Shown here: positions 1 to 8,262 of the stretch, one piece after another | Numbering within the stretch: position 1 is the stretch's first letter | Layout of the letters: each line of letters starts with the position of its first letter | Assembly (NCBI RefSeq): GCF_015665295.1 | Contig: NZ_JADFAJ010000020.1 | Span: 1-54,334 of the forward strand | Reading direction: 5' to 3' | From: Maricaulis sp. | GTDB taxonomy: Bacteria > Pseudomonadota > Alphaproteobacteria > Caulobacterales > Maricaulaceae | Length of the DNA: 54,334 nt | Notes under the pieces: generated by a model | The model's input: the letters and a program-made list of their open reading frames with translations, nothing else | Told to the model about the DNA's origin: nothing | The model's database searches: none | Position numbers and translations under genes: made by a program

Positions 1-1
1 C

Positions 2-127
2 TTCTGCAAAATCAAGCACTTCCGCCGATGCGCAACACGCTTCGACAAGCTCGCAAGAAACTTCCTAGCCGCAGTCGCTCTCGCTTCAATCCGACTCTGG
101 GCCAGAAGTTATGAGTCCACGACCTAG
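2..127 (+). mobile_element. IS5-family transposase, C-terminal fragment
   Basis: The reading frame is open from the window edge to a TAG at 125-127. It encodes about 41 residues with the typical C-terminal block of IS5/IS427-type transposases: IKHFRR, then TRFDKLARNFLAAV, then LASIRLW. This is the end of the DDE transposase catalytic domain. The rest of the element lies outside the window, so completeness cannot be judged. The right terminal inverted repeat should lie just after the stop, in or near 128-143. The neighbouring acetyltransferase gene ends at 144 with a normal-looking C-terminus, so the element apparently sits immediately downstream of it without cutting it. Confidence 0.75.
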
Positions 128-143
128 GACGTCGCGTCGCCTT

Positions 144-440
144 TCAGAGCGCTTCGATCACGTCAGACCAGTCCGGGTTGCGCGCTGCCTGGGCTTGCAG
201 AAAGGGGCAGAGCGGCACGATGGTGAACCCGATCTTGCGGGCCTCTGCGACGACATGACGGGCCAGCGCCGCGCCGACGCCAAGCCCCCGCAAACTGTCC
301 GGCACACCGGTATGGTCGACGATGATCCGTGTTGCCGAGAGGCGCGAATAGGTCATTTCGCCCGTTTCTTCCTCGCCCTCGACATGCGCGACATAGCGAC
401 CTTTTGAGCCAGTCTCTTCCTGGCTGAAACTCATGCTCAT
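144..440 (-). CDS. GNAT-like N-acetyltransferase (YjdJ/NATD1 type)
   Basis: A 98-residue protein of the short GNAT_YjdJ group, single-domain acetyltransferases of about 90-100 residues with unknown acceptor. Visible features are the TYSRLSATRIIVDHT strand pair, the acetyl-CoA loop region VPDSLRGLGVGAALARHVV (about residues 46-64), and the conserved IVPLCPFLQA segment near the C-terminus. Start at 440 is preceded by GGAGAG at good spacing; an in-frame ATG two codons later is possible. It lies 17 nt downstream of a tiny membrane-protein gene on the same strand, so the two are probably co-transcribed. The IS5-type transposase remnant lies directly beyond its stop. Family assignment is firm; substrate is unknown. 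Confidence 0.82.
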   Translation of the reverse strand: MSMSFSQEETGSKGRYVAHVEGEEETGEMTYSRLSATRIIVDHTGVPDSLRGLGVGAALARHVVAEARKIGFTIVPLCPFLQAQAARNPDWSDVIEAL

Positions 441-457
441 GAATCTCTCCGTCCGGG

Positions 458-586
458 TCAGCCGCTGACCGGTTGATCGAGTGCTGGGCGTACCGTCAGG
501 GCGCTGCCGGAGGCAGCTTCCTGCCAGGCGAGCAGCCCGGTTCCGGCAAGGATCATGATGGAAAGTACAAGTCCGACAAAGCGCAT
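458..586 (-). CDS. Small single-pass membrane protein, 42 aa
   Basis: A short open frame of 42 residues. Residues 3-21 form one hydrophobic helix (FVGLVLSIMILAGTGLLAW), followed by a short polar tail. The start ATG at 584-586 has a purine-rich GGAGGCG upstream. The stop lies 17 nt before the GNAT gene on the same strand, suggesting a two-gene transcript. No family is recognised. It could also be a lipoprotein-like or signal-peptide-bearing peptide, but no lipobox Cys is present. Support is the ribosome binding site, the clear membrane segment and the tight coupling; homologues would be needed to confirm it. Confidence 0.5.
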   Translation of the reverse strand: MRFVGLVLSIMILAGTGLLAWQEAASGSALTVRPALDQPVSG

Positions 587-714
587 CTTCGCCTCCGTTT
601 TCGTTGACGGAGATGTAATTGGGTCGATCAGGCGTTATTAGTGGCTATTTTGGAAAAACTGAACCGTTCCGCCGGACCCAATCCGCTCGGGACTTCGCCG
701 GATCGGCCGACCGC

Positions 715-742
715 TGGTTCGGTCGATCGTTGGTTCGGTCGA
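715..742. repeat. Two direct copies of TGGTTCGGTCGA
   Basis: The 12-base sequence TGGTTCGGTCGA occurs at 715-726 and again at 731-742, a 16-bp period, in the gap between the crotonase stop and the small membrane-protein gene. It could be a pair of protein half-sites or a chance duplication. The rest of 587-751 shows no gene. Confidence 0.4.
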
Positions 743-751
743 CGCGCGCGT

Positions 752-1555
752 TCAGTCGAAGTCGGGCAGCCGCTTTTGCAGTTGCGCCAGGACGGCCTCG
801 GTCTGGTCCGGTCCGCCCATCAGGGCGGATTGTTCCACCGATTCCGCCATCAGGACGGTAGCGGCATCCGCGCCGGCCGCAAGGTTCAGCAGGCGCTTGC
901 TGGCCCGCATGGCCGACGGGCTGCGTGTTGCGATCCCGGCAGCCATGGCCTGCGCCTCCGCCAGCGGATCATCGGCGCACAAGGTGGCGAGCCCGAGCGT
1001 GACCGCTTCCTTGCCGGTCACGTCCCGACCGCTATAGGTCAGGGCCCGGATCTGGTCGTCGCGCATTAGTCCCGGCAGGACAACGCAGCCGCCCATATCC
1101 GGCACCAGGCCCCAACGTATTTCGGCAATTGCCAGCCGGGCTTGCGGCGCGACGACGCGGATATCCGCACCCAGGGCAATCTGCAGCCCACCACCGAGCG
1201 CGCCGCCCTGGATCGCCGCGATGACCGGGACAGGCAGGTCGCGCCATTGCAGGCAGGCCTGCTGCGGCCGGTTGGTGAGGCCGTGTGTCCGCTTCTCCAG
1301 GGGTTCGCGAGTGAGATCCTCGCCGGCCATGGCGGCAAAGCTCGCAAAGTCCAGCCCGGCGCAGAACATGCGTCCGGACCCGGCGAGAACCACGGCGCGG
1401 ATGTCCGTCCGCCTGGCCAGAAACGAACCGGCAGCCAGCAAGCCCTCGAACATGGCGGGGTCGATCGCATTGAGCTTGTCCGGCCGATCCAGCGTAACAT
1501 GGGCGACCCGGTCGATGATCCGCACCTGCACGCGGTCGGCAAAGCGTTCATCCAT
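752..1555 (-). CDS. Crotonase-family enoyl-CoA hydratase/isomerase
   Basis: A 267-residue member of the crotonase superfamily, cytosolic enzymes acting on acyl-CoA thioesters. The N-terminal strand VAHVTLDRPDKLNAID, the oxyanion-hole loop FCAGLDFASF and the second oxyanion segment QGGALGGGLQIALGAD are all present. EIRWGLVPDMGG supplies Glu and Asp at the catalytic positions, a pattern seen in hydratase and dienoyl-CoA isomerase subgroups. The frame extends upstream to 1639, but the start chosen at 1555 (MDERFAD) has GGAGG upstream and overlaps the alpha/beta hydrolase stop in ATGGATGA, implying translational coupling. Family is certain; hydratase versus isomerase is not settled. Confidence 0.85.
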   Translation of the reverse strand: MDERFADRVQVRIIDRVAHVTLDRPDKLNAIDPAMFEGLLAAGSFLARRTDIRAVVLAGSGRMFCAGLDFASFAAMAGEDLTREPLEKRTHGLTNRPQQACLQWRDLPVPVIAAIQGGALGGGLQIALGADIRVVAPQARLAIAEIRWGLVPDMGGCVVLPGLMRDDQIRALTYSGRDVTGKEAVTLGLATLCADDPLAEAQAMAAGIATRSPSAMRASKRLLNLAAGADAATVLMAESVEQSALMGGPDQTEAVLAQLQKRLPDFD

Positions 1556-2483
1556 GGTCCTGCGCCTCCAGCGGTCCATTGCCAGGATTTCCTGATTCCC
1601 GAGGGCCTGCAGCAAGGCAGTCGCCGAGCCAGGCGGCAACCCGGTCGGGAACCTCCAGCGGTGCGAGATGACCTGTGCCGGCCATGCGGTCGATCACGAT
1701 CCCGCGTCTCGTCAGGGTCCGCGGGTTGACGATCGTCGAGGCCCGCTCGGCGCCGAGCACCCGGATCGGGCCGCGGTGGCGGCGCAGGGCGGCGCCGATA
1801 TCATGTCCCTGGGCCTCAAAATTTGCCGCTTCCCAGCCGGGCGTGCAGGACAGGTGGTACATCCCGTCCTCGGCCCGCGTAAGCCCGTCTTCCAGATAGT
1901 CATCCAGAACCCCCTCGGCCCAGTTGCGGAAAGTGCGGTGCCGCACATAGCGCGCATGGGCATCGGCGGGGCTTGCCCAGCCGTCAAACCGTTTCCGGGC
2001 CGCATTGGCGATCGGGATCCGACCCTTGATCAGCCCGCGAAACGGGCTGGCGGCGGTCAAATAGAACACGGGCGGAAGGATGACCGGCTCGATCAGGGCG
2101 AGCGGTGCCGTGTCGGCCGCAGCGCTGGCGCTGAGCAGGGCGACGATTGCCCCCATGGAATGGCCGGCAAAGGCATCGGCCGGTCGGTCCAGCTGTTTGA
2201 GCCAGTCCAGGACATCCTGCGCGTAGAGAGCCCAGCTGCGATGGTTGTCGGGGTCGGTCGGCAGACGCGACCGGCCATGGCCGCGCAGATCCGGCGCGAT
2301 AATGTCGAAACGCGGCGCCAGCCGTCCCAGAAGCCGTTTATAGGCGCTGGCGCAGAATCCGTTCGCATGGATGAAGACCAGCCGCGGCGAGCCGGGATTG
2401 GGCCATGCCAGCCCGGCGAGCGTGCCATTGGCGAGCGCGTGGGAGAAGCGAACCGGATCGGGTGTGTCAGACGTTTCGGTCAT
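1548..2483 (-). CDS. Alpha/beta fold hydrolase
   Basis: A 311-residue alpha/beta hydrolase. Visible are the oxyanion strand LVFIHANGFCASAYKRLL, the DLRGHGRS loop, the nucleophile elbow AGHSMGAIVALL with Ser, and a C-terminal catalytic His in GTGHLAPLE. Start at 2483 (MTETSD) is chosen over the longer frame to 2606 because GGGAGG lies about 10 nt upstream and the longer N-terminus lacks family-like sequence. It is coupled to the downstream crotonase by an 8-bp overlap, so it may hydrolyse an ester or thioester in the same short pathway. Substrate cannot be read from sequence. The 240 bp between this start and the divergent M15 peptidase gene presumably hold both promoters. Confidence 0.82.
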   Translation of the reverse strand: MTETSDTPDPVRFSHALANGTLAGLAWPNPGSPRLVFIHANGFCASAYKRLLGRLAPRFDIIAPDLRGHGRSRLPTDPDNHRSWALYAQDVLDWLKQLDRPADAFAGHSMGAIVALLSASAAADTAPLALIEPVILPPVFYLTAASPFRGLIKGRIPIANAARKRFDGWASPADAHARYVRHRTFRNWAEGVLDDYLEDGLTRAEDGMYHLSCTPGWEAANFEAQGHDIGAALRRHRGPIRVLGAERASTIVNPRTLTRRGIVIDRMAGTGHLAPLEVPDRVAAWLGDCLAAGPRESGNPGNGPLEAQDHG

Positions 2484-2723
2484 GCCTTTGTTTCCTCCCA
2501 TCGCCCCGGCAAGGCTAGTGCGGCGAACGGGCGGGTTCGAGCCGGGATTGCACACATGGCTGCATGCGGGACATTCAGCGGTGCTTGCAGGACGGGCAAT
2601 CCGCACATCGCCGCCGGCTGCCCATTGCCCGGGCAGGTGATCCGTGATTTTTCGCCAGATACATCTTCAGCGGGCGGCGCTTTGCGCTACACTAGGGCTC
2701 GACCAGACATGAGGGAGCAGGAC

Positions 2724-3167
2724 ATGTTGACCCGCAATTTCACATTGGCGGAATTCATCCGTTCGGACACAGCCAAATCCATGGGTGATCCGAATACGCC
2801 GGAGGAGGAGCATCTGCGTGCGCTGCATGGCCTGGCTTGCGGCATGGAGCAGGTCCGCCGCGTGCTGGGTGACCGTCCGGTCAGCATCACATCGGGCTAC
2901 CGGAACCCGGCGGTCAACAAGCAGGTCGGTGGCGTACCCAATTCGGCGCATGCATTGGGATACGCCGCTGATTTTACCGTCAAGGACATGCAGCCGGTTG
3001 ATGTTGCCAAAGCGCTGGAGGCCTCGCCGCTGGCCTTCGATCAGCTGATCTATGAGGCGTCGCGCAAGATCAATCATATCAGTTTCGATCCGCGCATGCG
3101 CCGCGAAGTCAAGACCCAGAAGGGCGGGCCGGGCACGCCGGTCGAGTGGGGGATCGTCGAAGACTAG
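2724..3167 (+). CDS. Peptidase M15A-type (peptidoglycan D,D-carboxypeptidase-like)
   Basis: A 147-residue protein of the Peptidase_M15_3 family, zinc D-Ala-D-Ala carboxypeptidase-like domains. Diagnostic features are SITSGYRNPAVNKQVGG (about 58-74), AHALGYAADF with the His and Asp zinc ligands, and a third His in INHISFD. The N-terminus has the usual FTLAEFIRSDTA opening. Start at 2724 has GAGGGAG upstream; the ATG at 2709 is an alternative. No signal peptide is seen, so cytosolic or phage/cell-wall-related roles both remain possible. Its TAG stop overlaps the stop of the convergent gene in the palindrome CTAG. Confidence 0.82.
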   Translation: MLTRNFTLAEFIRSDTAKSMGDPNTPEEEHLRALHGLACGMEQVRRVLGDRPVSITSGYRNPAVNKQVGGVPNSAHALGYAADFTVKDMQPVDVAKALEASPLAFDQLIYEASRKINHISFDPRMRREVKTQKGGPGTPVEWGIVED

Positions 3168-4222
3168 TCCGCTACCGCCGGCGCCGCGAATACCGTGATC
3201 CCGTCGCGGGCCAGTCCGGCCGTCCACAACTCCCCATTCCAGATCAGGGCCGTGGTGATCCCGTCTGCATCCTCCAGCGGACCCCGCAGCCCGAAGACAG
3301 GCTGGCCGTCCGTGTCGACCGCAATCGCCATGGCCGGACGGTCGGGCAGCGCCGGTAGTCCGGCGATCTGCAGCCAGCGCCATATCAGGCGTTTCAAGAA
3401 GGGGCGGGCATGCAGGGCTTCGAGGTCCGCCGCACGCAGCGACGGCATGGCAGTCCAGACAAGCCCGCTTGCCGGGTCGAACTCCAGATTGTCGGGATAA
3501 CCCGGCAGGCCCTCGATCAGCACCGTCAGCTCGCCGGCGTCCGGATCGAGCTGCCAGATGCGTCCGGCCCAGGTTTCATTGACATAGACCAGGCCGGTCG
3601 CCGGATCATGGTCGACGCCATTGATGAAGCCCAGCCCGCTGGCGAGCTCGGTCATGTCGCCGGGCGCTGTGACCAGCAGGATGCGCCCCGTTTGCTCGGC
3701 TTCCAGGAAGGAATCGAGATGTGCGCCATAGCCGTGCCGCAGCGAAGCATCGGTCAGGATGATGCGGCCGTCTTCCAGCACGCTGAGGTCATCGGTAAAG
3801 ACGAGGGGGCCGCCATCCTGGGCCGAGGCGATCCAGACCGTCCAGCCGTCCGGCGTCAGCTGCAGAAGCCCGCGCAAGGCATCGGCCACGAAGAGCGATC
3901 CGTCCGGCGCAAAGCTCAGTCCGAGCGGGCGGCCGCCGGTATCGGCGATCTCCGACCAGATACCGGCCGTGTCACGGGCCATGATCCGCCCGTCGGCGAG
4001 CGAGGCATACAGCCGGCCGTCCGGCCCGGGTTCGAGATCCTCGGCGCCGTGGAAATCAGCACGTTCCGTGCGGATCGGCGTCTGGACCCGTTCGAACCGC
4101 TCATCCAGCGCCGGATCGGCGACCGGTGGTGCAAAGTGCATGGCATTCAGAGCGCCCGGCCCGTAGGCGGCGAACCCGACCAGCGCCGCGATCAGCCCCA
4201 GAATGATCAGAATCATCCGCAT
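3164..4222 (-). CDS. SMP-30/strictosidine synthase-like beta-propeller protein, membrane-anchored
   Basis: A 352-residue protein with an N-terminal hydrophobic anchor (residues 3-20) followed by a six-bladed propeller typical of the SMP-30/gluconolactonase/strictosidine synthase group. Repeated blade motifs are visible: EPGPDGRLYASLADGRI, LSFAPDGSLFVADA, FTDDLSVLEDGRIILTDAS, FINGVDHDPATGLVYVNET and PDNLEFDPASGLVWTAMPS. Such proteins are lactonases or esterases acting in or facing the periplasm. Start at 4222 has GGGGAG six nt upstream; the frame extends to 4297 but that part lacks family character. It lies 74 nt downstream of the extended SDR on the same strand. Confidence 0.78.
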   Translation of the reverse strand: MRMILIILGLIAALVGFAAYGPGALNAMHFAPPVADPALDERFERVQTPIRTERADFHGAEDLEPGPDGRLYASLADGRIMARDTAGIWSEIADTGGRPLGLSFAPDGSLFVADALRGLLQLTPDGWTVWIASAQDGGPLVFTDDLSVLEDGRIILTDASLRHGYGAHLDSFLEAEQTGRILLVTAPGDMTELASGLGFINGVDHDPATGLVYVNETWAGRIWQLDPDAGELTVLIEGLPGYPDNLEFDPASGLVWTAMPSLRAADLEALHARPFLKRLIWRWLQIAGLPALPDRPAMAIAVDTDGQPVFGLRGPLEDADGITTALIWNGELWTAGLARDGITVFAAPAVAD

Positions 4223-4296
4223 CTTCTTCTCCCCGGATCCCGACACGAGCAAAGCGGATTTCGGCCTGGAACGAAAGCGCGGCGTCGATGATGCCA

Positions 4297-5364
4297 TCAG
4301 GCGCGTGGCTTGATCCGGCCTGCCTCGATCAATTGCTGGAAATGCTCCGTGACGGTCTCGGCCAACGGCCGGTAGCTGATGGACAGGGCCTCGCGGCTCT
4401 TTGAATTGTCTGCCGTGAACGGGATACCGACATTGCGGCTGACCATCTTGCGGGTCAGCGCCGGATTGATCATCGGACCGATCAGCCAGACCAGGAATTT
4501 CGGCAGGATGGACTTCCCGAAGCGGTAGCGGTCGCCGAAATGCTCGCGCAGGAGGGCGCTGATCTCGACGAAGCCCGTGTCGTGGGCCGAGAGGATATGG
4601 CGGCCCAGCGCCTCGGGCGTGTAGCCGGCCGCAATGTGGGCGGCGGCAACCTCGCGCACATCGACGGCGCCGATACGGAAGTCGGGTATGCCGGCTGCCA
4701 TCGTGCCATCCCCCATCTGGGTCAGGATGGAATAGCTTTCGCCGCTCGCCTGCGGATTGATGCCCGGGCCGAGAATGAGGGACGGGTTGATGGTCACCAG
4801 ATCCCAGCGAGACTGGGCGTGGACGATATCCCAGGCGGCTTTCTCGGCGCGGGTTTTTGACAGGGAATAGGCCTGGTGGCCGAGTGTGGAACTGGTGTTC
4901 CAGACGGTTTCGGTGAGCCGCCTCTCCGGCATGCCGGCAATGTCGCTGTTATCGCCATAGATGGCCGCGCAGCTGGAGGTCAGCACAACGCGTCTGACTG
5001 TTTCCGTGGCGTTCACTGCCGCCAGCACATTGCGCGTTCCCTCGACAGCCGGATCGATGAGATCGCGTTGCGGATCCTCGACATGGGCGATGAAGGGCGA
5101 GGCGGTGTGGATGACCAGCTCGCAGCCGGCCATCGCCGGAGCAAAGGCGTCCGGATTGAGCAGGTCGGCGCGAAAATAGCGGATCGAACCGGGTGAGGCC
5201 GCCGCGACTGCCTCGAGGTGTTTCAGCTTTTCGCGCTGGTCCGGGTCGCGAACCGTCACATGGACGACATGTCCTTTGCCGAGAAGCTGGGCGATGATCA
5301 CGCCGGCCAGATAGCCTGTACCGCCGGTTACCAGGACGGGGCTGGCGGGATTGATCTGCGTCAT
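4297..5364 (-). CDS. NAD-dependent epimerase/dehydratase, dihydroflavonol reductase-like extended SDR
   Basis: A 355-residue extended short-chain dehydrogenase. LVTGGTGYLAGVII gives the nucleotide-binding TGxxGxxG motif near residue 15. ADLLNPDAF, VIHTASPF, VVLTSSCAAIYG (Ser) and YSLSK (Tyr and Lys) complete the catalytic set. The closest style is the dihydroflavonol-4-reductase/cinnamoyl-CoA reductase group, which reduces carbonyls with NAD(P)H. ATG at 5364 is preferred; an in-frame GTG at 5376 is possible. It shares a strand with the SMP-30-like gene downstream and the P450 upstream, although 285 bp separate it from the P450. Substrate is unknown. Confidence 0.82.
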   Translation of the reverse strand: MTQINPASPVLVTGGTGYLAGVIIAQLLGKGHVVHVTVRDPDQREKLKHLEAVAAASPGSIRYFRADLLNPDAFAPAMAGCELVIHTASPFIAHVEDPQRDLIDPAVEGTRNVLAAVNATETVRRVVLTSSCAAIYGDNSDIAGMPERRLTETVWNTSSTLGHQAYSLSKTRAEKAAWDIVHAQSRWDLVTINPSLILGPGINPQASGESYSILTQMGDGTMAAGIPDFRIGAVDVREVAAAHIAAGYTPEALGRHILSAHDTGFVEISALLREHFGDRYRFGKSILPKFLVWLIGPMINPALTRKMVSRNVGIPFTADNSKSREALSISYRPLAETVTEHFQQLIEAGRIKPRA

Positions 5365-5649
5365 GACGGGCCTCACGTGTTTCAGGGTCGCGGCACAGGT
5401 TAGTCCGATCCGTGCCCGATGCCAGCGCGCTCGTCGCGCGCGCCCATGGAACAGGCTCGATGGTTCTCCGGACGGGCAAAGCCCTGCCTGTCTGCGCCCG
5501 CAGCACGCGGCCTGGCCCGCTGCGGTGGGGCGGCCACGACATGATCACCGATATCAGGACTTCCTTGCCACCGGCTGCGGTCGCTGCGACCGTTTCGACG
5601 CGCCGGCCTGTTCGGCCCGGCCGCGCAGCCCTTGCGGACGCGCTTGTGG
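5365..5649. other. Intergenic stretch without convincing gene
   Basis: 285 bp between the P450 stop and the extended SDR start. Open frames exist on both strands but read as composition-driven shadows, with no ribosome binding site or family-like sequence. No T-tailed hairpin was found. It presumably contains the SDR promoter. Confidence 0.5.
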
Positions 5650-7032
5650 TCAGGCCTTGGCGCCAAGGTGGCGCGAAACAGCGACCTGTGTCGGGCGCTG
5701 ACCGTTCGGCCCGTAGAGATTGACCTCAAGGCTGGAGATCGCGTGCACCAGCGTATTCGGCGAAATTGTCTGCTTCCCGGTCCAGGCAATGTTCGGGAAG
5801 CGCTCAAGGATCTTGGTTAGGGCGCGCTGGAGCTGCATTTGCGCGATGCGGTTGCCGAGGCATTTGTGCGGGCCGTGTCCGAAGGCAATGTGCTTGTCGA
5901 CATTTTCGCGCGAGACGTCGAAGCGGTCAGGATCCGCAAAGACATCCGGGTCGCGATTGGCGGCCGGATACCAGAGCACAACCTTCTCGTCGCGGGCGAT
6001 GCGCTGACCGCTCAGCTCGGTATCCTCCATCGCTGTGCGCCGCATGTGCTGGACGGGTGAGATCATCCGCAGCGCCTCATTTGTCATGGCCGGGATCAGC
6101 GAGCGGTCGGCCAGGACGCGCGCGCGCTGGTCCGGGAACTCGGTGAGCAGCCGGATCGTGCCCGACAGCGAGTTTCGCGAGGTATCGTTTCCGGCGAAAA
6201 TGATCAGCAGCCAGGAGCCGTCGAGATATTCCTGGGGCAGGGGTTTGCCGGCCATCCGGGTATTGGCGATCGCCGTCATCAGGTCCGGCCTGGGATTGAC
6301 CCGCCGATCCGCCATCACGCGCTCGCCATAGGCGAACATCTCGTTGACATAGTGGTAGAATTTGATCGGGAACCAGGGACGGCGCGAAAGCAGGGTCCAG
6401 GGATTGACGAAATACTGGTTGGCCAGTTCCAGATAGTGCATCCAGCGGATGATTTTCGGCCGGTCCGCCTCGTCGATCCCCAGCATTTCGCACAAGGTGA
6501 AGAGCGGCAATTCCTGCGAGAAGAGCGACACGAAATCGACGACGGGGCCGCGTCTTTCCATCTCGTCCAGCAGGCTGTCGATCTTGGCATCAACACGCTC
6601 GCCCAGTTCGGCTACGAAGCGCGGTATGAAGTAATCCTTCTGCTGGATCCGCATCTGCATGTGCTGGGGCTGGTCCAGATTGATGATGGAGTTGAAGGCG
6701 GCCGGGATCAGCTTTTTCGGCTTCCATTCATTCCGCGGCATCACGAACATGTTGATGCTGCCGCGCTCGGACGAATAGATCTCGGGCGCCAGTTCCACCG
6801 CCTTGATGTCGTCATAGCGGCTGACCGACCAGTAGCCGGCGCGCTTCGGGTCGGCGCTTTGCCACATCACCGGTGCCTCCTCGCGCATGCGCCGGAAGAA
6901 ATCGTGCGGATGACCGTTCGTCCAGGCCTGCGGATCCCACAGGGCAAACCCCTCCAGGGATGGATAGCGAGCCTCGAAATGGGGGGCGACCTGCGGCTGG
7001 TCTTCCAGAATGACATCGCTGACGAGTTGCAT
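5650..7032 (-). CDS. Cytochrome P450
   Basis: A 460-residue soluble bacterial P450. The I-helix oxygen-activation motif AGNDTSR lies at 280-286, the ExxR pair is E319/R322 (EALR), and the haem loop FGHGPHKCLG places the proximal Cys at 391. HMRRTA after the K-helix and the GNDTSRN style recall CYP153 and related terminal or allylic hydroxylases, but the N-terminal half is not clearly CYP153, so substrate is open. No ferredoxin or ferredoxin reductase is encoded nearby, so redox partners must come from elsewhere. A palindrome GAACAATGTTC sits 25 nt upstream of the start, inside the region shared with a divergent SDR gene, suggesting repression by a regulator of a wider regulon. Confidence 0.93.
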   Translation of the reverse strand: MQLVSDVILEDQPQVAPHFEARYPSLEGFALWDPQAWTNGHPHDFFRRMREEAPVMWQSADPKRAGYWSVSRYDDIKAVELAPEIYSSERGSINMFVMPRNEWKPKKLIPAAFNSIINLDQPQHMQMRIQQKDYFIPRFVAELGERVDAKIDSLLDEMERRGPVVDFVSLFSQELPLFTLCEMLGIDEADRPKIIRWMHYLELANQYFVNPWTLLSRRPWFPIKFYHYVNEMFAYGERVMADRRVNPRPDLMTAIANTRMAGKPLPQEYLDGSWLLIIFAGNDTSRNSLSGTIRLLTEFPDQRARVLADRSLIPAMTNEALRMISPVQHMRRTAMEDTELSGQRIARDEKVVLWYPAANRDPDVFADPDRFDVSRENVDKHIAFGHGPHKCLGNRIAQMQLQRALTKILERFPNIAWTGKQTISPNTLVHAISSLEVNLYGPNGQRPTQVAVSRHLGAKA

Positions 7033-7057
7033 CGGTTCGGACCGTTCCTGTCAAAAA

Positions 7058-7072
7058 TCGAACAATGTTCAC
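7058..7072. promoter_or_regulatory. Putative operator, copy A of GTGAACNNNGTTCAC
   Basis: The perfect core GAAC-AAT-GTTC (7060-7070) lies between the P450 start and the divergent SDR start. Read on the minus strand, the 13 bases GTGAACATTGTTC are identical to the site before the ferritin-like gene at 47849. It is flanked by GTCAAA (7050-7055) and TTTGAC (7074-7079), giving an outer, slightly off-centre dyad. The size and symmetry fit a TetR- or MarR-type dimer; the cognate regulator is not visible in the window. Confidence 0.6.
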
Positions 7073-7195
7073 GTTTGACGTTAGGGCGGGCCGGGACAGT
7101 GTGGCAAGCGAAGTTCGCGCCGCGGCAGAGAATGAAGTTGTGTCGGCGGCCGTCCCGCGCTTGTCTGTCCGGGCAACAAGATGGGGAGACAGGAC

Positions 7196-8173
7196 ATGGC
7201 CATATCCGACCAGGTACCGACACAATCGGGCTTTCATGCCAAGAGCAGCGGTGCAGAGGTGCTCGCCGACATCGATTTGGCGGGCAAGTTCGCCATCGTC
7301 ACTGGCGGCTATAGCGGGATCGGCCTGGAAACCGTGCGCGCCCTGGCGGCCAAGGGCGTCTCCGTCCTGGTGCCGGTCCGGTCGCCGGAAAAGGCGGCTG
7401 AAACGCTGGCAGATGTTGCGGGCAATGTGACAACAGCCGCGATGGATCTCGCGGACCTGGCCTCGGTCCGGCGCTTTGCCGCCGACATTCTTGAGACGCG
7501 CGCTTCGATCGATCTCCTGATCAATAATGCCGGTATCATGGCCTGCCCGGAAGCGCGGGTCGGGCCGGGCTGGGAATCCCAGTTCGGCATCAATCACATG
7601 GGCCATTTCGCGCTGACCCAGGCCTTGATGCCGGCACTGACCTCAAAGCCTGGCACACGGGTCGTGGCGCTGTCCTCCACCGCACACAAGATTTGCGGCA
7701 TTCGCTGGGACGATATCCAGTTCACCGACACGCCCTATGACAAATGGCAGGCCTATGGCCAGGCTAAGACCGCCAATGCGCTGTTCGCCAATGCCCTGTC
7801 CCGCCGTTTCAAGGCGAGTGGCGGCGCGGCCTTTGCGGTTCATCCGGGCGGGATTTTCACGCCGCTGCAGCGCCATCTGCCGCAGGAGGAGATGATTGCG
7901 CTGGGCTGGCTCGACGAGAATGGCGAAATGTCGGAATTGGCCAAACAGGGCTTCAAGACGCCGGAGCAGGGCTGTTCAACCACGCTGTGGGCCGCCAGCT
8001 CGGCCCTGTTGGACGGCAAGCCGGGCGTCTATTGCGAGAATTGCGACATCGCCGCGCCGACCAACCCCGACAGCCCGCTCGCCCGCTATGCCGGCGTTGA
8101 CGCCCATGCCTGCGATGACGAGGCGGCAGAGCGCCTGTGGACGGTGAGTGAGACGCTGCTGGCGGAGGTGTGA
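7196..8173 (+). CDS. SDR family oxidoreductase (retinol dehydrogenase/WWOX-like)
   Basis: A 325-residue classical short-chain dehydrogenase of the larger retinol-dehydrogenase-like subgroup. IVTGGYSGIGLETV is the cofactor motif, LLINNAGIMACP the NNAG motif, VVALSSTAHK the catalytic Ser, and YGQAKTAN the Tyr/Lys pair. HPGGIFTPLQRHL follows, as usual for this subgroup. Start at 7196 is fixed by GGGGAG 8 nt upstream. It is divergent from the P450 and shares its operator-containing promoter region, so it may oxidise the alcohol produced by that P450. That link is inferred from position only. Confidence 0.88.
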   Translation: MAISDQVPTQSGFHAKSSGAEVLADIDLAGKFAIVTGGYSGIGLETVRALAAKGVSVLVPVRSPEKAAETLADVAGNVTTAAMDLADLASVRRFAADILETRASIDLLINNAGIMACPEARVGPGWESQFGINHMGHFALTQALMPALTSKPGTRVVALSSTAHKICGIRWDDIQFTDTPYDKWQAYGQAKTANALFANALSRRFKASGGAAFAVHPGGIFTPLQRHLPQEEMIALGWLDENGEMSELAKQGFKTPEQGCSTTLWAASSALLDGKPGVYCENCDIAAPTNPDSPLARYAGVDAHACDDEAAERLWTVSETLLAEV

Positions 8174-8262
8174 GAGACGGTCGCCGGACGTGAATTCAAC
8201 CGTAAGCGCCCAGGACGCGTGGAACGGTAGTCGTGCCTGGTCTTCCAGTTGCCTCGCGTCGC

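Noticed and set aside
1668-2723. Long N-terminal extension of the M15 peptidase frame (499 codons in total)
   Set aside because: The extension is antisense to the alpha/beta hydrolase; M15 homology starts only at 2724, where a ribosome binding site is present.
7058-7072. KstR-type sterol regulator site
   Set aside because: The mycobacterial KstR motif has a different spacing between AAC and GTT than the 3-nt spacer here; only general TetR-like symmetry is shared.
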